Source: Cristatella mucedo (Eukaryota; Bryozoa; Phylactolaemata; Cristatellidae). From it: a stretch of DNA of 64,000 bases. The stretch lies in contig WPIO01000006.1 in NCBI GenBank assembly GCA_009760855.2, positions 12,131,001-12,195,000 on the forward strand, written 5' to 3'. Position 1 is the first letter of the stretch; the number at the start of each line of letters is the position of its first letter. This document shows positions 58,266 through 64,000 of this stretch, one piece after another. A model generated the notes under the pieces. It did not search any database. It was not told the origin of the DNA and saw only the letters and a program-made list of their open reading frames with translations. The position numbers were made by a program, and so were the translations under genes.

Positions 58266-58285
58266 TCTCTCTCTCTTTCTCTTTC
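58102..58285. repeat. (CT)n array
   Basis: Pyrimidine-rich CT units with a few CTATTT interruptions, lying directly upstream of a SINE-B. Confidence 0.96.
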
Positions 58286-58287
58286 TC

Positions 58288-58432
58288 GCCGCCATGGTTT
58301 AGCCCAGGGGTTAGGTGCTGTCCTTTTAATGAATAAGCTTGTGGGCTGTAGCGCCGCACCATATGCCTAGCGCCTGTATAGATATTAAGTTCTCTAATAG
58401 CGCTATACAAATTAAATGTATTTATTTATTTG
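58288..58432 (+). mobile_element. SINE-B copy, diverged head
   Basis: A-box-like TGGTTTAGCCCAGGGGTTAG and a weak B box (GTGGGCTGTAGCGCC). The tail hairpin is clear (TAGCGCCTGTATAGATATTA, then TTCTCTAATAGCGCTATACA) and ends in AAATGTATTTATTTATT. Confidence 0.8.
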
Positions 58433-60004
58433 CTTCTATCGCTACTCTTTCTTTAATGTAACTACTTTCTGTCGCTCCTCCGATTTCCTCTATTCTTTCA
58501 ACATGTATTTCTTCAACATATATTCTATCAATATATATTCTTTCAACTTGTATTCAGCACGCGGTCAGAGGAAAGCAGAAAAGGAAAATCGCTGACGTTA
58601 AGCGCCATTTTGGAACGTGCGGAATGCTTTCGAACGGCATTAGTACGAAGACGTCTCAATATCAAATACCCAAAGAGTCTTACTTCTAACTTGGAGCATA
58701 AACACTTGGTAGAATCCGCGCAAACCTACATAACAGCTCTGTGCGTGCGCGCGCGAGTGCGGGGGGGGGGGGCAAAGGGGCGAAGGGTCTCGGCGTTTGC
58801 CGCGAGGCGTGCCGTTATTTGCGAGAGCTATATCTGGGCGCGTGGGCGAGCGAGCGGTCGGTGTATGCACTTTGCGAGTACTTTCGAGTGGCCTGAACAT
58901 GTTTGCGAACTTTTCCTTTGCCAGCTTAGGAGTCACTGTTCCAATAGACTGCTGCAAGGGCGCCCTGGGCGGCGCGAGCGAAAAGCGACTTTGAACACAC
59001 GATTCGACTTGGGGGGGGGGAGAAACGAGTGACAACCAGTGTCTGTCGGCAATGCCAGCATTATCCTTTACCAGTCTTCATAACTGGAAGTGCAGCGATT
59101 GCTGCAATTCAGTGAGAAAAGGAAAACAGTTAGCGTGTATCCTCGCTGCGTGAGTTCATCGAAGAATCAGCACCGACGTGCGGTCCTTCATTACGACGAA
59201 GCTCGGCCAGCTGTTAAGACCGCGATAACTATCTTGTTCAAAAAGGCTCGCACCGAATCGCGGTAGCCCGCCATAAAAAGCCGCCCGAAATGTGTCGCGC
59301 TTGCAGTTTGTTTGACCCTTGAGAGCAGCCGCTATGTGATAAAAGTCGCGGCTTGCTCTAACCGAGCTGTAAAGCTCGTGGCGGGCGGAAATGCGGTGGC
59401 AGAGCTCGACCTCCGCTCTGCGACAGAAGCTACGCGATTAACTGCAGGCAAGGTCTATCATCAACGTAACGGCGCGCACGTTCTGGAAGACGAGCTCGCG
59501 TAAGCGAGAGGAGGCGATGCAGCGCGCTTAATAGTGAACGCGGTCCGATGCGATATCGAGCGGCTCTGAGCGCCGAGGCGCTCAGAGCCGCGGCGCTTAG
59601 CTACTGCGTTCCCACTTAGGAGCTAGCAGACGCCAAACTGTTCAGACACAAACCGTATATCGTCGACAACTCCTGTAATATGCGATGGATGCTGCAACCG
59701 CACCCTTTGGCGACTCTGCAGCGGCTTATATTTGTACGTGTACGTAGAGTAGTAGAAGTGTACATGCTTGCTTTGCTGAATCCCTTTTATTGCGATTGTT
59801 GAGCGTAACCTTTAGTTGCACCCAAGGAAGCGCCGAGGAGATTGCTATTGCGTCAGAGAAGCGTTGAAAATCCTCGGTTTCACACTCCTTAAAAATCTCT
59901 TCCCTATCGTAGTCGCTATGGAATTTCGTGAAGCTATTATACCAAGCCGCTTGCTTGCCAGTACTTTTCCGATAAAAGTCGAGGATGAATACGCCACATC
60001 GTAG
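58433..60004. other. Unassigned GC-rich interval
   Basis: Poly-G runs near 58761 and 59011. Overlapping frames at 58610-59035 on both strands show no motif. The palindrome at 59561-59590 is listed separately. Confidence 0.45.
59561..59590. repeat. GC-rich perfect palindrome (14-bp arms)
   Basis: CGGCTCTGAGCGCC and its exact reverse complement are separated by 2 nt. Confidence 0.9.
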
Positions 60005-60011
60005 AGTAGTG

Positions 60012-60173
60012 ACGAAAGAGTCGTGGGTTCGAATCCTGCTATAGGCGATCCTTTATTGGTGCTGCAAGCGGTGGTGATAGCCGTAAAGGCTCTTCTATCG
60101 CTATATAAAAGAGGCTGTGGCAGCCGTAAAGGGTCTTCTGTCGCTATATAAAAGAGACTGTTGAATCACCTAG
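60012..60173 (+). mobile_element. SINE-A copy with 43-bp body duplication
   Basis: B box GGGTTCGAATCC, then GGCGATCCTTTATTG and the body. AGCCGTAAAGGCTCTTCT and the following bases are repeated once with a 43-bp period (60079-60118 and 60122-60161). It ends GTTGAATCACCTAGT. Confidence 0.85.
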
Positions 60174-60750
60174 TATTGCTAAATTTTGGACTTGCTTAAA
60201 CAGTGATACTACATCCACATTGGTCCATGCATAATAATAATAAAACATTTTCGTGCATGTGGGACATCCCGTCTCGACTTTTGTAACTAACTGCTTGCTG
60301 GTCTACCGGCGGCCTGGGCTATCTGGAGCTTACAGTTGATGCAAATCTCTGCAGTTAGGCTTGTCTGTCGCGAGTGTCGCTGTTGCCTCACTACACCTGT
60401 TCTCGCCGACCTGCACTGGCTCCGAAAGAAAAAGCGCATCGACTTGAAGGTTTTGTCACTCACTCTTAGATCTCCTCACTCTCTGGCTCCAGCCTAATTA
60501 TCACAACTACTCCACCGCTCGGCTAGGCATCGTACCGACTGCTTTTCTGACTCAAACTGTATAGCTATACCTCGTGCTAGCCTCAAATTCTTTGGAGATT
60601 GTGCCTCTAGTTCGTATGCTCCCAAGGCCTGCAACTCACTCCCGACTGATGTCACGACATCCCCTGACTTGAAGAAGTTTAAAGAGAAGCTGAAACGCAC
60701 CTTTTTGTTACAGAATTTGTGGGCTTTTGCGATTTGTTTTCTGTGTGCTT
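60174..60750 (+). mobile_element. LINE-A copy, upstream part (split by LINE-A)
   Basis: It starts at the ATTGCTAAA (NIAKI) region and runs through LQLMQIS-like, ADLHWL-like and PKACNSLP-like text to the start of the 3' UTR (GTGTGCTTAT), where a minus-strand LINE-A interrupts it. A small ATAATAATAATAAAA patch at 60231-60245 interrupts the coding part. Confidence 0.85.
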
Positions 60751-61737
60751 ATAATAATAATAATAATAATAATATTGATATTAATGCACTTGATAACGCG
60801 CCAACAGAGAACTCAATCTCTTTCTAGGCGCTTTACATTTGCTGCAAAGGGAGACGCGATTGAATGGTGAGGAATATCATGCTTGATAAACAACATGAAT
60901 AACATGGTTAGGGGTGACATGCACAGGTCAGCATGCAAGTGTGGATAGTGGCAGCATGCAACAGTGTCAGCATGCATAAGCACATGAAGGACGAGTCAGA
61001 GGAAACCGCTAAATGCCTTCCTAAATAGGTGTGTTTTTAAGTTCTTTTTAATTTGGTCAAGCCAGAGGAAGTTTTGACGCAAGTCGGGAGTGAGTTCCAG
61101 GCTTTGGGAGCATACGAAGTAAATGCACGGTCTCCACAGGATTTGAGGTTTGCACAAGGTATTGGTAAACTGTTGGATTCCGAAAATCGGGTGGTACGAA
61201 GCTTGGCCTGGTGTGGGAGTAGATCTGAGAGATAGGTTGGAGCCAAAGAATGAAGTGACCTAAAAGTGAGCGACAAAACCTTGAAGTCGATCCGTTGCTT
61301 GACTGGTAGCCAGTGCAAGTCGGTGAGAAGTGGTGTGATGTGGCAACTGCGATGCTCACGACGGATAAGTTTAGCTGCAGAGTTTTGCACAAGCTGTAAT
61401 CGCCTGATTGCACATGCCGGTAGGCCAGTATGCAGTGAGTTAAAGAAGTCAAGACGGGATGTCACAGATGCATGGACCAACTTAGACGCGGTATCCTTAT
61501 CTAAACAAGCCCGAATTTTAGTAATGTTATGTAACTGAAATTAGGCAGACTTGATTGTGGAGCTGATGTGGTCGTCTAACGAGAGGTTACTTTGGAACAT
61601 GACACCTAGATTTCGAGCTGATTCAACAGGAGATATGCTGGCAGAGCCAATTTTGAGCGTCAGACTTTCCAATTTCTGAATCACACTGGGTTTGCCCATA
61701 ACTAATAAGTTAGTTTTGCTGCCATCCATGTGTGGAT
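60751..61737 (-). mobile_element. LINE-A copy inserted into LINE-A
   Basis: On the minus strand, 61037-61480 encodes 147 uninterrupted residues ([60 protein letters not shown]), with the NLGVMFQSNLSLDDHI stretch upstream in another segment, then the 3' UTR, hairpin and (ATT)n tail. It is truncated at CATGTG near 61734. It is one of the youngest-looking copies. Confidence 0.93.
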
Positions 61738-61940
61738 ATCATGGATGCTGACACTATGCATGTTGCCACTACCCATGTTTACATATAGACACTGTACATG
61801 TCACATCTGACCATGTTATGCTTGTTGATATTGTGCATGTTACGAGTAACCATTTGATCCTGCATGTTTACAGCAAATGTAAAGTACCGAGAAAAAGATT
61901 AAGTTTTGTGATCGCGCTATACAAATAAATTATTATTCTT
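61738..61940 (+). mobile_element. LINE-A copy, 3' end (split by LINE-A)
   Basis: The 3' UTR repeats (GATGCTGACACTATGCATG) resume where 60750 broke off, followed by the hairpin (GTAAAGTACCGAGAAAAAG, then TGATCGCGCTATACAAA) and a short ATT tail. Confidence 0.88.
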
Positions 61941-62479
61941 ATCAGTACTAGTCACGAGATATTTATAATCAGTCAGCTTGAATTGTTACAAAGTAAAAGT
62001 AATTATGCAGAAATCTCTGTGGTTGCTAGGGAGCACGAATTGAAAGGTGGCCATCTTGAATCTGTAAGAGTTTAGAGGCCCCCCAGGCTTCATTTTTGTC
62101 AGTGTTTCATTTTTTCACGAGCAGCAATAACTCAAATGGTATGTATAGCAGACTGCGAGTGAAGGACTATCAATCAACTTGTCATCGATACTCCTTTTTG
62201 CTGACCGGTTCGTTGCACCAAGCCGTTGCAGAGCTGATACATTTTACGTTTACTTTATTTTTATTCAGCGATACGAACGCGCAAAGAATGAACGGGAAAA
62301 GGCTCAGAGCATCATCTTCCACCAGAAGCAGGAAGCTACTGCAGGTAGCCTTGCCATCGGCTGCAGATCAAGGCTGCAGATGGAGTTTCGGCCTTAGTAG
62401 CAGCGGTCTGGATGAGGCCAGCAGTAAAATTAGAGGTAAAAATATTTTAAAGCCAGAGGTAAAATTATTTTAAAATATT
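61941..62479. other. Unassigned interval
   Basis: No gene recognised. Two overlapping frames at 62096-62473 have no motif. Confidence 0.45.
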
Positions 62480-62625
62480 AACTGATTTAGCAGCCTCATT
62501 TTTATAGCAACAGAAGCGGCTTAGCGGCTGCCAGCTCCGCTTGAAGTTGGCAATAAAGAATTGCCAACTGCAGGATTCGAACCAACGACCTCGGTCAACC
62601 CGGCTAACCTGGACGACTTTTACTC
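62480..62625 (-). mobile_element. SINE-A copy, diverged
   Basis: On the minus strand: GAGGTCG, B box TGGTTCGAATCCTGCAG, body GCCGCTAAGCCGCTTCTGTT and the 3' end GAGGCTGCTAAATCAGT. Confidence 0.82.
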
Positions 62626-63900
62626 GTCTGACATGCCGATGCTGCTACGAAGCAGAGCTGGAGCCGAGCTAGAGCTGCGGGCATGCGAAGGCAAGCTCCA
62701 ATGTGGACTCTTGGATTTATCTACCCAATAAAGTCGTCTAAACTGGCCCGTAAGAAAAGCCCTGCTCAGCAAACGCCGCGAAAGGACCGACGCCGATGGC
62801 TGTCTACTGCGTCTCGTGGGGCGCTCCGTTATACGGTAAACGCTCAACGCTGACCGCACTACGTCGGGATGCTGCCAGAGTAGACAAGGTAATCATCCAC
62901 CACAGGCTGCAGGCTCCTTCGATGTAGGAGGGGGTTCAGCATTTCTCATTTATTTGCTGGCTATAGGTTGGAGCCGCCTCCATCCCTCTCAAATCCCCTA
63001 CCAAATGAGAGTACTGCCGGCTGTAGCCAAGGCTGTAGCTGCCTCTAAACGGCTTGTTGCAGACGTCTACCCCGAAATCCGTACCGGCCACAATCGAGCT
63101 ACAATGGGATGAAACCATTTTCTTAGATGCATAAATTACGCAGCACTCGAAGCGGCACACGCCCACTCACAGGGACAGAGTTCTATCTACTTGGGCACTA
63201 CATTTGAATCGGATCTGTACAAGCATTCAGTAACCTCAAAATTCATTTAACCTGAGTCCACATATTGATAGCAGTAGTTGCTATGCACGCTTTAATACGT
63301 CACCGCTAATCATCGGGAATGCCTCAATTTCTATCCAAAGTTGATAAGATTTTAAAAAGCATTTATGGCAGAGCATTAAGCCTCCCCGTTGTTCCCTCAA
63401 GAAAGTTGACAGGTGGTCGTACTACAAACTTTGATTTCAGACGGTGCCTTTCTATCACATGAACGGTCTTTATAAAATTCTCAGGAATCTAGCTTATCTA
63501 AGCGCATTGCTACTTTTTTGCAAGAATGCTCAAGCAGAGGGCGAGAGAAACTCCAATATTTCTGTATATACAAAATGTGATGTGACATGTAAAACCACCC
63601 GGGTCCATAAGGGCGTTGTACGTGTATGAGAATAGTACAAGCAGAAATCCAAAAAATCTCATTTCTCTAAAATAAGAAAGCGCTCGTATTTATTTATTTT
63701 TAAATTTTGTCATCTTTTGTTAGGGTATTGTTAGTAAGTGTTAGCTCCACGTCTGCGTCATCGTTGTATGACCAGCCTTCAAGAATTCAATCAGTATGTC
63801 TATTGTTTGGACACAGCCTCACAGTATCGCAGCATCGCGATATAATAGGCAATAACAAGGCTGTTCCAAGTTACAGGTTGCTGCTCGGCAGATTCAAGTG
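62626..63900. other. Unassigned interval
   Basis: Plus-strand text such as KVDKILKSIYGRALSLPVVP near 63340-63400 is faintly reminiscent of LINE thumb regions, but no assignment is made. Confidence 0.4.
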
Positions 63901-63990
63901 CCCTCTGTCTCTCACTCTTCCTCTCTCTCTCTCTCTTTCACTCACTCTTCCTCTGTCTGTCTGTCTGTCTATCTCTCTCTCTCTCTCTAA
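63901..63990. repeat. (CT)n/(CTGT)n array
   Basis: Pyrimidine-rich units running nearly to the window end. Confidence 0.93.
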
Positions 63991-64000
63991 CTTTGCTATA

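Noticed and set aside
62936-63400. Possible LINE thumb region or unknown protein
   Set aside because: Similarity is too faint to name a family. It is left as unassigned.

Overview
This is a repeat-dominated stretch of a eukaryotic nuclear genome, most likely an invertebrate metazoan, although the host cannot be fixed from sequence alone. There are no operons, ribosome-binding sites, rRNA genes, true tRNA genes or CRISPR arrays, and no complete host gene could be recognised. Almost everything identifiable is mobile DNA: many 5'-truncated copies of CR1/L2-type non-LTR retrotransposons (LINEs), two tRNA-derived SINE families, one hAT (Buster-type) DNA transposon, a decayed GQNK-type transposase-like gene, a small terminal-inverted-repeat (MITE-like) family, a foldback element, and very long simple repeats.

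Three LINE groups are named here for convenience. LINE-A is the commonest: its C-terminal protein end ([32 protein letters not shown]), 3' UTR, nested hairpin and (ATT)n tail recur more than 15 times on both strands. LINE-B is a related but distinct reverse transcriptase (about 21.2-22.5 kb and 39.0-40.0 kb). LINE-C is a third, more diverged group (about 13.9-14.6 kb and 51.2-51.9 kb). SINE-A is a tRNA-derived SINE with an excellent B box and its own 3' end. SINE-B has a different tRNA-like head joined to the same hairpin tail that ends LINE-A, which makes LINE-A its probable source of reverse transcriptase.

Layout: 0-5 kb holds an AT palindrome between direct repeats, LINE-A, SINE-A and a CAG-type repeat. 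6.5-10.4 kb holds two LINE-A copies, one reaching the reverse transcriptase core. 10.6-13.4 kb is two long pyrimidine/purine arrays. 13.6-18.2 kb is LINE-rich with nested insertions. 18.2-20.3 kb has a MITE copy, perfect hairpins and a foldback element. 20.5-26.3 kb mixes SINEs with LINE-A inserted into LINE-B. 26.4-28.7 kb carries the decayed GQNK gene on the minus strand. 29-31.3 kb has an inverted LINE fragment and two MITEs. 31.7-40.4 kb has sparse SINE and LINE copies. 40.4-43.7 kb is GC/CpG-rich with no recognised gene. 44-51.9 kb has scattered fragments. 51.9-55.7 kb is a LINE-A copy split by a hAT element with a perfect 8-bp target duplication. 55.8-58.4 kb is simple repeat. The rest is GC-rich unique DNA followed by a LINE-in-LINE nest and SINEs.

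The elements interact mainly as parasite layers: SINE-B borrows the LINE-A tail, LINE-A lands in LINE-B and in LINE-A, and the hAT lands in LINE-A. These nests give relative ages. Every transposon protein seen here is broken. The most useful leads are the LINE-A/SINE-B nested-hairpin tail with compensatory changes and tail-only insertions, the GQNK gene, the hAT nest, a nonsense codon shared by two LINE copies, and the MITE and foldback families.
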